Assembly (NCBI GenBank): GCA_018819225.1
Contig: JAHJQN010000002.1
Span: 1-64,000, forward strand
Length of the DNA stretch: 64,000 nucleotides
DNA from: Microcaldota archaeon
GTDB lineage: Archaea; Micrarchaeota; Micrarchaeia; Norongarragalinales; SBBD01
Reading direction: 5' to 3'
Shown here: one piece after another, positions 16,918 to 25,501 of the stretch
Position numbering within the stretch: the first letter of the stretch is position 1
Layout of the letters: every line of letters begins with the position of its first letter
Made by a program: the position numbers and the translations under genes
The notes under the pieces: generated by a model
Database searches by the model: none
What the model was told of the DNA's origin: nothing
What the model saw: only the letters and a program-made list of their open reading frames with translations

Positions 16918-17580
16918 TCACAATCGAATGCAGATCGTGGTGATGAAGTGGTGTTTGCCTTGTTTGATTCCTTTGAGCTTACGCGTGGCCTGGTACGGAC
17001 GATGGATGTTCATCACTAATTTCATGGCGGTGTGCTTGTCCGCTACAAACAAGTCCATGCCTTCCCGACGCGTTTCTATTTTCGTGACTAAACTCTCTTT
17101 TTCTATTATGCGCTGCATTTTCATCGCGGTTTGCTGCACGATATCCGCGGACCCTCTCAACTGCAGAATCGCTTCATGATATCCGGAAGCCATTTTCTTG
17201 CATTCCTCGCATGGCTTCTTTTCCAGTTGAAGCGGCACGGTCACCCGTTTGTCCAACGATTTTCCATCCACCGATAATTGAACTCGCAATTCGATGGTCC
17301 ACACGTTTCGCACTTTTTTCGCCATAACGAGTTTCGCGTCTTCGATATCGTGGCGGCTCTTCAGCTTGGAGACCGCCAGATCCCGCAACAACTCATTGCT
17401 TTCCTCATGCCACGCATTCGCGATACGTATGCGTTCACATCGCGGGCACTGAACCAAGCGGATGGTTTTCGTCAGACGGAACAGTTCGTCATCATTAATG
17501 GCACATTTCGGGCAAAAGGCGCCGACGAACTCGCCCGCTTGTTCTTCAAGACCGCACTGGACGCAGGTTTTTGTTCTCAT
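16918..17580 (-). CDS. NMD3-like ribosome-associated zinc protein
   Basis: 220 aa. Resembles the N-terminal part of NMD3, the large-subunit adaptor. It has an N-terminal zinc site (CVQC ... CPKC), CPRC at about residue 45 and CEEC at about residue 124, with alpha/beta domains after each. It lacks the long C-terminal region of eukaryotic NMD3, as is normal in archaea. The stop lies 9 nt from the ferredoxin stop (convergent). Role inferred from family: late maturation of the 50S subunit. Confidence 0.8.
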   Translation of the reverse strand: MRTKTCVQCGLEEQAGEFVGAFCPKCAINDDELFRLTKTIRLVQCPRCERIRIANAWHEESNELLRDLAVSKLKSRHDIEDAKLVMAKKVRNVWTIELRVQLSVDGKSLDKRVTVPLQLEKKPCEECKKMASGYHEAILQLRGSADIVQQTAMKMQRIIEKESLVTKIETRREGMDLFVADKHTAMKLVMNIHRPYQATRKLKGIKQGKHHFITTICIRL

Positions 17581-17641
17581 GGGATATGCACGGTTGCGTG
17601 GTTTTTTATTTGTTGCCTTCGTTATTCAGGTGGGAGGCTTT

Positions 17642-17854
17642 ATGGAAAACCTGGAAGAACTGTCGGCCGTCAATTCCGAATTGCGCTTTTTAACGCTCGA
17701 GCTCATGAAGATTGCCGTCGAACAAAACAAGAGCTTCGACCAAGTGCTCTCTGAATACTTCGTGAATGCGCACAAGCTCAAACGCCGTCTGTTGTGGAAC
17801 GCCGCTCCAAAGCTCTACCGCATTCGAAAACCCCGCGTTCGACTCAAACCGTAA
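17642..17854 (+). CDS. Small helical basic protein, 70 aa
   Basis: Not recognised. ATG 17642 is supported by GGTGGGAGG a few bases before it and TATA-like TTTTTTATTT near 17600-17610. It begins MENLEELSAVNSELRF, is mostly helical, and ends in a basic tail (KPRVRLKP). It lies 13 nt before the kinase-fold gene and may share its transcript. The basic tail could suit RNA or ribosome binding; that is a guess. Confidence 0.65.
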   Translation: MENLEELSAVNSELRFLTLELMKIAVEQNKSFDQVLSEYFVNAHKLKRRLLWNAAPKLYRIRKPRVRLKP

Positions 17855-17867
17855 CGCTTAGCTGTTT

Positions 17868-18551
17868 ATGCCTCCCCTCATTCACCATCCCAACTGGATT
17901 CGTTCCCGTGTACGCGGAACCTATATTGAGCATTGGAAAAACGTGAATCCGCGGGAAGTATTATCGACCTTATCCAACGCCCCCCTCGAGAAACGCGGGA
18001 GTGGTATGGTAACTATTCATGAACTTGGAACGCGGCGTGTCAGCGTTCGCACCGTCCCGTCCCATGTTACTAAAAACTATCTTCCTCTTTTTGAAACCGT
18101 TAATCGAAAAGCGGCTCTCATCGGTTTGCCACTCGCCGTCGTTCGTACTCGAAAGGAATGGAAAGTCGTCATGCATTGGAAACCGCACCGTCACTCCATG
18201 CGTGATTATGTAAGGGATGCTCCCCTTCCAAACGTGCGGAAAGCACTCTGGTCCGCCGCCACTCAATTAGGAAAGCTTCACGGTGCCGGATTCATCCATG
18301 GGCATGCGCAGGTGATTGGGAATTTAGTGGTGAACGACCGAATGAACACTCAATTAGTGGATCCAAAATTCTTATACGAATCGACGGCGCGCGCCGAACA
18401 ATACGCGGAATACCGCATTTTCATCCAAGACATTCACCATCCATTACAACGAAGAATGAATCCCGGGCAATTTCTTAAGCTGCGCCGCCTGCTTCGCCAT
18501 CAGTACAATCGGGCTTTTGAACGCGCCCGAAAACCGGCTTCTTCAGAGTAA
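17868..18551 (+). CDS. Degenerate protein-kinase-fold protein
   Basis: 227 aa. Residues about 136-166 look like the catalytic core of RIO/Kdo/APH-type kinases: LGKLHGAGFIHGHAQVIGN, then QLVDPKF. The expected Asp of HGD is His146 and one residue is inserted before N152; D165 would match the DFG Asp. The N-terminal lobe lacks an obvious Gly-rich loop, though K82 or K99 could be the ATP lysine. It is therefore either a pseudokinase or an enzyme with altered chemistry. It follows the 70-aa gene by 13 nt. Confidence 0.6.
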   Translation: MPPLIHHPNWIRSRVRGTYIEHWKNVNPREVLSTLSNAPLEKRGSGMVTIHELGTRRVSVRTVPSHVTKNYLPLFETVNRKAALIGLPLAVVRTRKEWKVVMHWKPHRHSMRDYVRDAPLPNVRKALWSAATQLGKLHGAGFIHGHAQVIGNLVVNDRMNTQLVDPKFLYESTARAEQYAEYRIFIQDIHHPLQRRMNPGQFLKLRRLLRHQYNRAFERARKPASSE

Positions 18552-18614
18552 GGCCTAAAGCCTTTAAAGCCCCGAATTCCCACTTGTTTGATAATAATTT
18601 CCAGAGGGTTCCAT

Positions 18615-20438
18615 GTGGATGAGATAGACGATAAGGCGGTTTCGATTAGCCGTCTCGCGATCCGCCTGCCGACCTACAAGCGCACGTTCGTCTACTTGTT
18701 TGCCGTCAGTTTTCTCGCCGGCTTCCTTTTGCGTCTCCTCATTTTTCCTGAAGCGCGCGTGCTTTCCAGCCTCAGCAACTCCTTGTTGTTCGGAGGCGCC
18801 GAAGGATTGTTGTTCATCGGCCTGCCCGCCCTGTTTGCGTCGGTGCTGGCGGCCAGCTTTACCCGAAAAGAAGACTTCTCGTTGCGCATGAAGCACTTCA
18901 GCTTCGTCGCATTGTTAGCGACGATCGTCTCCTCGATGTTATATTTCATCGGCGTGGCAGGGTATGCCCGCTTTGCGGACCTCGAATCATTTATCCTGCT
19001 GGCCAACTCCGTCGTATTTCTCATCTGGTTCGCCGCCCTCTTCATTACGTTGAATTTTGGATGGAAGACCGTGCTCATGGCCTCCTTTCATCCCGCTCTC
19101 AATCTCTCGTTTCTCGTCATCTGGGAGTCCTTTTTGCTCGCCGGCCTGACGGATCCCGTCCTGTTGTTCCTCAAATTCGTGGTTTCCTCCGGAGTTCTGT
19201 TGCTCGCCCTCGCGTCCGTATTCTACGTCTTAAACGCGCCCGCCAAACGCAATTTCGGCATTTCGACATTGCAGGCGGCCACGCTCTTCTTCGCTCAGCT
19301 TGTTTACGGGAAAAAGGATTTGGAGAACGTGCTGGCTGAAATGGGGGAGCGCGTGGAAACCCTTATGGGCGTTGTTTCGTTCCGTACGATAAAAGGAAAG
19401 CAAAAAGCGGTGTTCATTGTCCCTCATCTTCATTACGGTCCGTTTGGCAACATCGGCGGCAGCGAATTCCCCCACTTGATTTCCTTTAACGTAAAAGAAA
19501 AACTGAAATGCCCGGTTTTCGTGTTCCACGGTCTCGCCAACCACGATTACAACCCGATTTACTCGTTTACATCGAGCCGCATCTCTTCCGAGCTCGTGCA
19601 AACCGTCAAAAACTTTAAGGCGTCGGATTACACGTCCCGCGCCGCGTTCGTGAGCGCGTCCTACCGTACCGCCAAAGTGCTTGGAGTCGGCTTCGACAAA
19701 CAACAACTGTTCTTGGCGATGTCGCGCGCTCCGGAAACCACGGAAGACATCTCGGCTCCCATCGGCATTTCGTTCATGGAGCAATTACGTGGAAACGGTT
19801 TCCGTGAAATCGTTCTCACCGACATGCACAATTCGGCAGGCGAAGAATCGAAAATGGGGGCGGGAAGCCCCGAATACTTCGAGTTCTACGATTTGTACAA
19901 AACGATTTCGGATCCGCAGAACAAAAAACCGTTCAAGTTGGGGGTGTCGCACGATTCCTTAACGGATTTCACGACGACGGAAGGCATCGGGAAAGCCGGG
20001 CTCAATGTCGCCGTGTTTGAAGTCAGCGGCAAACGCGCTTGCTTCGTGCTGTTCGACGCGAACAATGTACTCCCTTCGTTCCGCCGGGAACTACTGCTTC
20101 AACTCCTTTCCACTTTTAAGTTCGATTACTGCGACATGTTAACGACGGACACGCATTCCGTTAACAACTTCAGCATGGTTCACAATCCCCTGGGAGGCCG
20201 TATTGACCGCGAAAAGATCGCGAACCGCGTCGAGCAAACCACGCGCGAAGCCGTAAAGGATTTGGAGTTTTGTCAAGCCGCTGCCGTGAACCGCCGTACC
20301 GCTTTAGACGTCTGGGGAGCCGGCCGCGTATCCGAACTGCTTTCCACAGTCAGCGCGATTGTCGCGATGGCCAAGATTTTCGCGCCCCTGATCTTCCTCG
20401 CCTCCATCGTCTTGGCGCTCTTACTCTTATCTCTCTAA
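18615..20438 (+). CDS. DUF2070 family membrane protein
   Basis: 607 aa. GTG 18615 is chosen over TTG 18588 because AGAGGG (18603-18608) lies 6 nt before it. Seven or so N-terminal membrane helices (residues about 20-215) are followed by a large soluble domain with conserved PHLHYGPFGNIGGSEFPH and DMHNSAG segments, and one C-terminal helix. The His/Asp-rich motifs suggest a metal site. The family is archaeal and its function is unknown. Confidence 0.88.
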   Translation: MDEIDDKAVSISRLAIRLPTYKRTFVYLFAVSFLAGFLLRLLIFPEARVLSSLSNSLLFGGAEGLLFIGLPALFASVLAASFTRKEDFSLRMKHFSFVALLATIVSSMLYFIGVAGYARFADLESFILLANSVVFLIWFAALFITLNFGWKTVLMASFHPALNLSFLVIWESFLLAGLTDPVLLFLKFVVSSGVLLLALASVFYVLNAPAKRNFGISTLQAATLFFAQLVYGKKDLENVLAEMGERVETLMGVVSFRTIKGKQKAVFIVPHLHYGPFGNIGGSEFPHLISFNVKEKLKCPVFVFHGLANHDYNPIYSFTSSRISSELVQTVKNFKASDYTSRAAFVSASYRTAKVLGVGFDKQQLFLAMSRAPETTEDISAPIGISFMEQLRGNGFREIVLTDMHNSAGEESKMGAGSPEYFEFYDLYKTISDPQNKKPFKLGVSHDSLTDFTTTEGIGKAGLNVAVFEVSGKRACFVLFDANNVLPSFRRELLLQLLSTFKFDYCDMLTTDTHSVNNFSMVHNPLGGRIDREKIANRVEQTTREAVKDLEFCQAAAVNRRTALDVWGAGRVSELLSTVSAIVAMAKIFAPLIFLASIVLALLLLSL

Positions 20439-20445
20439 CCTTACT

Positions 20446-21438
20446 TCAGACAGCTTGGCGAGCTCTTCGGAACCTTCTCTTGAATTTCATGAGCACCAAT
20501 GATTTTCCAGCGGGAAACGTTCCAATATGTTTTAGAGTTTCGCGGCCCGCTTCCCGAATGGATTCTTCCCATTCTTTCGGTACTCGCAATACCACCGCGC
20601 TTCCTGGTCGCAGGGTCCGCGACGTTTCTAAAAGCGTATCCCTTGCCAGCGCGATGGGATGTTCCTCTTTGAAATATTTCCCGTGAGGGGGATCGAACAG
20701 TGCACCATCCATCGATTGGTTACGAAGGGGGAGATGGCGGGCATCCCATCGATTGTACAACACGTTCTCTAACCGATTGATTTTCACTCCCCGTCGCCTC
20801 AGAAGACGTTTGCTTTCTATCAGCATGGCTCTGAAGACTCGGGATAGCCCGAGTTTCGATTTTCCGGTATACAATTCCGAACGATGTTTTCCAGTGGTTA
20901 CCCATTTCATGATGTCTCCACCGATCACTTGATGGCCTGCCAACGCAGCCGCATATGCTTCGTTGTTGAAGCCTAACACTGGCACCACGATGCGTTTTCC
21001 TGAACGCGCTTTTATGGGAATCCCCAATAGGTTCACCATCAACATCGTTATTTTTGAAGCGGTAACACCTCTCGTTGGAGAATACATCATACGCACGTTT
21101 CCTGCTTCATCAAAAAGAGGGGCTTTCAGTTCATGGGGGTGAACAAACGGTTTTTCTGCGTTGAGAACTGTACTGAAGCCAGCGGCCATGAGGCTGCCGC
21201 TTACCAGTCTCGATAACTGATTTCCAACGGATTGGGTTCTGTTTCGCGGGATGAACATGTTGAATGCAGCGATCTCACGGGTCGTTGAACTTCTTGATCG
21301 TGTTCGTCTTCGCTCTACTAATCGGTAGGGGATTCCATGCGGTTCGAGCAGGCTCCTCACTTCTTCCCTCAATAACGCTTTGGAATTCTGATTCGTCGTC
21401 AGCGTGAACCGATGTTCTTTATTCCTTGATAAGATCAT
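20446..21438 (-). CDS. TRM11-like RNA methyltransferase, degenerate SAM site
   Basis: 330 aa. The layout matches tRNA guanosine-N2 methylases: an N-terminal THUMP-like part, then a Rossmann methylase from about residue 140. The SAM loop normally reading DPFxGSG appears as VPVLGFNNEAYAA, and motif IV is FDPPHGKY in place of DPPYG. ASKITMLMVNL matches the helix before the loop. Activity is uncertain because key SAM contacts are missing. It is divergent from pckA with a 54-nt spacer. Confidence 0.7.
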   Translation of the reverse strand: MILSRNKEHRFTLTTNQNSKALLREEVRSLLEPHGIPYRLVERRRTRSRSSTTREIAAFNMFIPRNRTQSVGNQLSRLVSGSLMAAGFSTVLNAEKPFVHPHELKAPLFDEAGNVRMMYSPTRGVTASKITMLMVNLLGIPIKARSGKRIVVPVLGFNNEAYAAALAGHQVIGGDIMKWVTTGKHRSELYTGKSKLGLSRVFRAMLIESKRLLRRRGVKINRLENVLYNRWDARHLPLRNQSMDGALFDPPHGKYFKEEHPIALARDTLLETSRTLRPGSAVVLRVPKEWEESIREAGRETLKHIGTFPAGKSLVLMKFKRRFRRARQAV

Positions 21439-21460
21439 ACGTCATTTCGCGACGCGGTCA

Positions 21461-21470
21461 TTTTTAATTT
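21461..21470 (+). promoter_or_regulatory. TATA box of pckA
   Basis: TTTTTAATTT lies 23-32 nt before ATG 21493, the expected distance for a leaderless archaeal transcript. Confidence 0.5.
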
Positions 21471-21492
21471 CTTCCTTCCGTCAATATACTGG

Positions 21493-23112
21493 ATGCGCAT
21501 GGATTTCAGTGAATTACCGACCATAATTGAAAAACGTTTGTTGGGCACCGATGTTTGGAAACCATCGGCTGAAGAACTCAAAGCCGCAGCCGAACCCTTT
21601 GCGCGAAAAACGGAGTACGGGAGCCTTGCATTTGCCAGCAACGTCAAAAACCGTTCCGCAAAAGTCACCGCGGTATTGGGATCCAGAGAGGTCGCGTCCA
21701 CGAACCACTCGGAACGACAATCGCAGATTGTGCGGAACGCGGAAAAAACCATTGAAAAGGCGTTGGCCTACCTTCGAGACGCGCCGCTTCTATCCATCGA
21801 ACGCACCATGGGCGACAACGCCGAGTTCGCACCGCGCTGCACGTTATTGCTGTCGACGTATCGAAAAGAATGCGTTCGGCTCGCGCACTTATGGGGTGAA
21901 ACGTTGGCCGTCGAAGCGCCGTCGACTCCCCCTCGTTTATACCTCATCTGCATCCCGGAATGGCCTGAATCCGATCGGCAAGTGCTTTCGTTACCGGAAC
22001 AAAATTGCGTCGTCGTGCTGGGATCGGATTACGCGGGGGAAATCAAGATGGGTTTTCTGCGCACGGCGATGTGGCACGCCAAGCAGCGCGGTTTGTTGGG
22101 GTTGCATGCCGGATCCAAAATCGTGAACGCGGTTGGGGATGACGGGAAGAAACGTCGTTATGGCGTTCTGTTGTTTGGGTTAAGCGGAACGGGCAAGAGT
22201 ACTCACAGCTGTCATGCCCACGGCTTGAACCGTGAAGGGGAAGGCATTGAAATTCTTCAAGATGACATCGTGTTTTTGAAAAAGGATGGCGGCGCGTTTG
22301 GAACGGAACGAGGGTTCTATTTGAAAACAGACAGCCTTTCTCCGGACATTCAACCGCTTCTCCACAACGCCGCGATCCAACCGCGAGCCGTTTTTGAAAA
22401 CGTGCGAGTGGATTACGAGAATTGTTTGCATTTTCAGGACGTGACGTTGACCAGCAACGCCCGCGGCGTCATTCAATTCACTGATTTGGCTCCTTACGCG
22501 GGAAAAAGCATTAACTTGCCTTCATTGGATTCGCTGGACGGGCTCCTCGTCTTATTCATTACGCGTCGCAACACCGTGATTCCCGTCATGAGTCGTTTGA
22601 CGGCCGAACAAGCCGCAGCAACCTTCATGCTCGGCGAGTCCGTTGAAACCTCCGCCGGTGATCCCACCCAAGCAGGCAAATCCCTGCGCGTCGTGGGCAC
22701 GAATCCCTTCATTATTGGCGATCCCTCTCTCGAAGGGAATTATTTCTACGATTTCGTGAAAAAGCACGGAAGCAACGTTCAGTGCTTCTTGATGAATACG
22801 GGTGGACTCGGCGAAGTACGCAATTCCGGCGTTATCGAGAGAAAATCCCGTCGGATCACGATCCCGGAAATGGCGTCCGTCATTCGGGCTCTCGTACGGG
22901 ATCAAATACGATGGACTCCCGAGCCCTTATTTGGCATGCAGGTCCCTGAGAAAGTGGAGGGAGTGGATGATGCGTTCTTCAACGCGTTGGCGCATTACTC
23001 GAAAGAAGACGCTCTAAAGCTCGCGTCTCAAATGAAGAAAGAACGCGCAGAGCACTTGAAGAAGTTCAAGAAATTGAATCCGGTGATTGGAAACCAATCC
23101 CTTTCCGGCTAG
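21493..23112 (+). CDS. pckA: Phosphoenolpyruvate carboxykinase (ATP)
   Basis: 539 aa, normal for the ATP-dependent class. Reversible oxaloacetate + ATP to PEP + CO2 + ADP. Evidence: the kinase-1a loop FGLSGTGKST at residues 228-237, DDIVFL (metal-binding Asp pair), the Arg-containing MSRLTAEQAAATFMLGE segment, and the C-terminal NTGGLGEVRN. It is the first gene of the carbon-metabolism block and would join the citrate cluster to gluconeogenesis. Its TAG stop overlaps the stop of the convergent dCMP deaminase gene (CTAG, 23109-23112). Confidence 0.95.
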   Translation: MRMDFSELPTIIEKRLLGTDVWKPSAEELKAAAEPFARKTEYGSLAFASNVKNRSAKVTAVLGSREVASTNHSERQSQIVRNAEKTIEKALAYLRDAPLLSIERTMGDNAEFAPRCTLLLSTYRKECVRLAHLWGETLAVEAPSTPPRLYLICIPEWPESDRQVLSLPEQNCVVVLGSDYAGEIKMGFLRTAMWHAKQRGLLGLHAGSKIVNAVGDDGKKRRYGVLLFGLSGTGKSTHSCHAHGLNREGEGIEILQDDIVFLKKDGGAFGTERGFYLKTDSLSPDIQPLLHNAAIQPRAVFENVRVDYENCLHFQDVTLTSNARGVIQFTDLAPYAGKSINLPSLDSLDGLLVLFITRRNTVIPVMSRLTAEQAAATFMLGESVETSAGDPTQAGKSLRVVGTNPFIIGDPSLEGNYFYDFVKKHGSNVQCFLMNTGGLGEVRNSGVIERKSRRITIPEMASVIRALVRDQIRWTPEPLFGMQVPEKVEGVDDAFFNALAHYSKEDALKLASQMKKERAEHLKKFKKLNPVIGNQSLSG

Positions 23113-24110
23113 ATTTTGGATTTCGCAATCTCGATGCCGGCTTCCCGGAGCATTTTCAACGCCGTATCGTTCAACGGATACGCCTCGTTGTAAACCACGC
23201 GCGTCAAACCCGAGTTAATAATCATTTTACTGCACAATAAGCACGGGGAAAACGTGCTGTAGATCGTGGCGCCTTTCACGCTGATACCGTGGTAAGCCGC
23301 TTGCACGATCGCATTTTCTTCGCCGTGCGAGCACAGGCATTCTTCCAATGCTTTCCCGCTTTCCGCAAAATTGTTGCATCGCGGACAACCCCCTTCATTG
23401 CAGTTCTTGACGCTTCGCGGCGTTCCGTTATATCCCGTGCTGATGATGCGCTTGTCTTTCGCTATGATGGCGGCGACCTGCCGTTTCATGCAGTTCGAGC
23501 GAACCGCCACCTGCTTTGCAATCCCCATAAAATATTCGTCCCATGACGGACGCGAGAACGAAACCTCCAGTTCTTTGAGCGCGGCATCCAGTTCCTTCTG
23601 GAACCTTTCGAGTTCTCCGTTGTTTTCAATCATGCGGTTCGACATGCGCTCGCATTCGAGCAACTGTTGAGCGGCCACGTTCGAGCTCTGGAACTCTTTT
23701 TCTTCCAAGCGAATGAATTCCTGAAGCGTCTGGGGGTCTCCCACGCGTTGACGTTCGAGCGTGCGTTTGAACCGTTTTTCCACGGGGGCGAAAATGTGAA
23801 ACAGCGAGAAGTTGCCGGCTGCCTTCAATGCGAGCGCTTCCGCCGGATGACGGATGCTGTCCACCACGTAATTCTTACCGGATTCCATGCGCTGCAATGT
23901 GAGTTCCGAGAGCGCCGCCACACCGTGCTTTTCCCTCAGTTCATTTCCGATGGCGATCAAGTTCTCTCTCGTGGACTCCATGCCCCGCTTTTTCGCTTCC
24001 TCACGAATCACGTCCGACAACGACTTGTAGTAGAATCCTTTTTCCGTCAGGTATTTCGTGGCCGTGGTTTTCCCAGCGGCATTCCGGCCCGTAAAACCAA
24101 TGATGATCAT
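23109..24110 (-). CDS. Fusion of a P-loop nucleoside/CoA-type kinase domain with dCMP deaminase
   Basis: 333 aa, two domains. Residues 1-185 carry a Walker A (GFTGRNAAGKTTA, residues 5-17) and the layout of a dephospho-CoA kinase or adenylate kinase (VDSIRHPAEA as the acidic/Arg motif). Residues about 195-333 are a zinc dCMP deaminase: GYNGTPR substrate motif, C-rich second zinc region, H262-x-E264 and PCxxC at 289-293. The product dUMP feeds dTMP synthesis. Yeast Dcd1 has a similar N-terminal extension. The kinase part may be a regulatory nucleotide sensor. Confidence 0.88.
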   Translation of the reverse strand: MIIIGFTGRNAAGKTTATKYLTEKGFYYKSLSDVIREEAKKRGMESTRENLIAIGNELREKHGVAALSELTLQRMESGKNYVVDSIRHPAEALALKAAGNFSLFHIFAPVEKRFKRTLERQRVGDPQTLQEFIRLEEKEFQSSNVAAQQLLECERMSNRMIENNGELERFQKELDAALKELEVSFSRPSWDEYFMGIAKQVAVRSNCMKRQVAAIIAKDKRIISTGYNGTPRSVKNCNEGGCPRCNNFAESGKALEECLCSHGEENAIVQAAYHGISVKGATIYSTFSPCLLCSKMIINSGLTRVVYNEAYPLNDTALKMLREAGIEIAKSKI

Positions 24111-24155
24111 ACGTTATGATTCCCCTCTCGGCATGGGAAAGACGAATGGAATTTA

Positions 24156-25298
24156 TTAAAGCTTGTGCCCGCGCGCCTCGTCTGCTTCCAGGCGTTCCAT
24201 GACGGCCTTGACGACGAGCGGCCACGCGATGCTGGCATCCGCATACACTTCCGTCCACTGGCCTCCATCCTTCGGAGACAAGAACTTGCCCCACGACACG
24301 CCTTCCGAATACGTGCACCCGCTCAATCCGCCCCAATGCGTGGGCTCCGGACAGATGCGTACTCCGTACGAGTACCGCTTGTCGTATTTACTGCCGGTTT
24401 CCAATCGATACCGTTCCGGTTCCGCGGTATGGAAACGAATCAAATCAATATAGGGAGCGACTTGCTGCGCCCAGTTTCTTGGAACGCCTCCCCCGATCGT
24501 GAAAATTCCCAATCGTTTCTGCTCCATAATAAAGTCCTTGAAATGGTTCAAGTCCAGGAACGGATCAAATACGAGTCGGGATTCGCCCCGTCTTTCCCGA
24601 TCCATATTGTAGAACGAGAAATCCAGCCCGAACTCGGAATCCGTGAATGCCGGAATATATATCGGAACGTTTTTCTCGTGCGCGCTTTTCAGAATGGCCC
24701 GTCCTTCCGTTGTTTCCTTTAAGTGTTTTCCGAGGGCTTGATTGATTTCCCTGCTGCACGTCGGCTTGCGGTGATCCATCGAACTCAATACCGTGGCCAT
24801 GATTTTTTCCGCGTCATCCAGATTCTTTTCCAATTCAATGGTATCGTACACGCGGTTGTACCCGATTTGGTACATGTCCGCGTCCTTCATTCCCGGCTTG
24901 TATTTGAAGTGCGTCATGCCCGCGCCTTCCACGAATCCATGCGCCATCAATGCGCCCGTGCTCACGATCGCCTGCACCATTCCGCGGTCGATCATTTCGC
25001 ACATCACTAACCCCATTTTCGCGATCGTCATCGCCCCCGAGACCGTTAACACGACCGCACACTCGGAGTCTTTTACCATCGTATACAACGTATCCGCGGC
25101 CTCGCCCACGTTTCGGCCGGCGAAAGCCGTTTTTTCCATACCGCGCACCAACTCGTCCACGCTGTTGATTTTACTTAGGTCGAGTGGATGAACGGGTTGC
25201 AAGTGATCGACGAATCCATCGTGAAGCGACTCCTTAAATCGCGTTAATTTCGGTCGCTTGGTTTCTGCCGGATTTTTTTCCGGTATCGATTCAGCCAT
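24156..25298 (-). CDS. dys: Deoxyhypusine synthase
   Basis: 380 aa from ATG 25298; a further ATG at 25310 is possible. It transfers the aminobutyl group of spermidine to a lysine of translation factor aIF5A. Evidence: LTVSGAMTIAKMG, STGALMAHGFVEG, the conserved IPAFTDSEFG, GGGVPRNW, and the catalytic lysine in EGVSWGKF. The N-terminus is about 40 residues longer than the core. A TATA-like A/T run at about 25320-25330 favours the 25298 start. Divergent from aconitase. Confidence 0.93.
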   Translation of the reverse strand: MAESIPEKNPAETKRPKLTRFKESLHDGFVDHLQPVHPLDLSKINSVDELVRGMEKTAFAGRNVGEAADTLYTMVKDSECAVVLTVSGAMTIAKMGLVMCEMIDRGMVQAIVSTGALMAHGFVEGAGMTHFKYKPGMKDADMYQIGYNRVYDTIELEKNLDDAEKIMATVLSSMDHRKPTCSREINQALGKHLKETTEGRAILKSAHEKNVPIYIPAFTDSEFGLDFSFYNMDRERRGESRLVFDPFLDLNHFKDFIMEQKRLGIFTIGGGVPRNWAQQVAPYIDLIRFHTAEPERYRLETGSKYDKRYSYGVRICPEPTHWGGLSGCTYSEGVSWGKFLSPKDGGQWTEVYADASIAWPLVVKAVMERLEADEARGHKL

Positions 25299-25460
25299 GG
25301 CATCCAACACAACACGCGTTTTTTTAATTCCATACGTTTTCCATTTATTTTTTGAACCGTTTTTATTGCGTTTGATTGAACATCGCAGAACGACGTAGTT
25401 TATTCCATGTTGGTTTTTTTCCTAAACTCGTTTACGTCATTCGTGAACCGAGCGATCCAT

Positions 25461-25470
25461 TTTTATATTT
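25461..25470 (+). promoter_or_regulatory. TATA box of the acn-icd-acl cluster
   Basis: TTTTTATATTT-like element 32-41 nt before ATG 25502. The first gene also has GGTGGT near 25489, giving a short leader. Confidence 0.5.
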
Positions 25471-25501
25471 CATCCTTCTCCGCTATTGGTGGTCGGCGAA
25501 T

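Noticed and set aside
17278..17754. 158-codon plus-strand frame opposite the NMD3-like gene
   Set aside because: Antisense shadow; it runs into the start of the 70-aa gene in another frame.
25376..25501. N-terminal extension of aconitase
   Set aside because: It contains the likely promoter, and the known aconitase N-terminus begins near ATG 25502.
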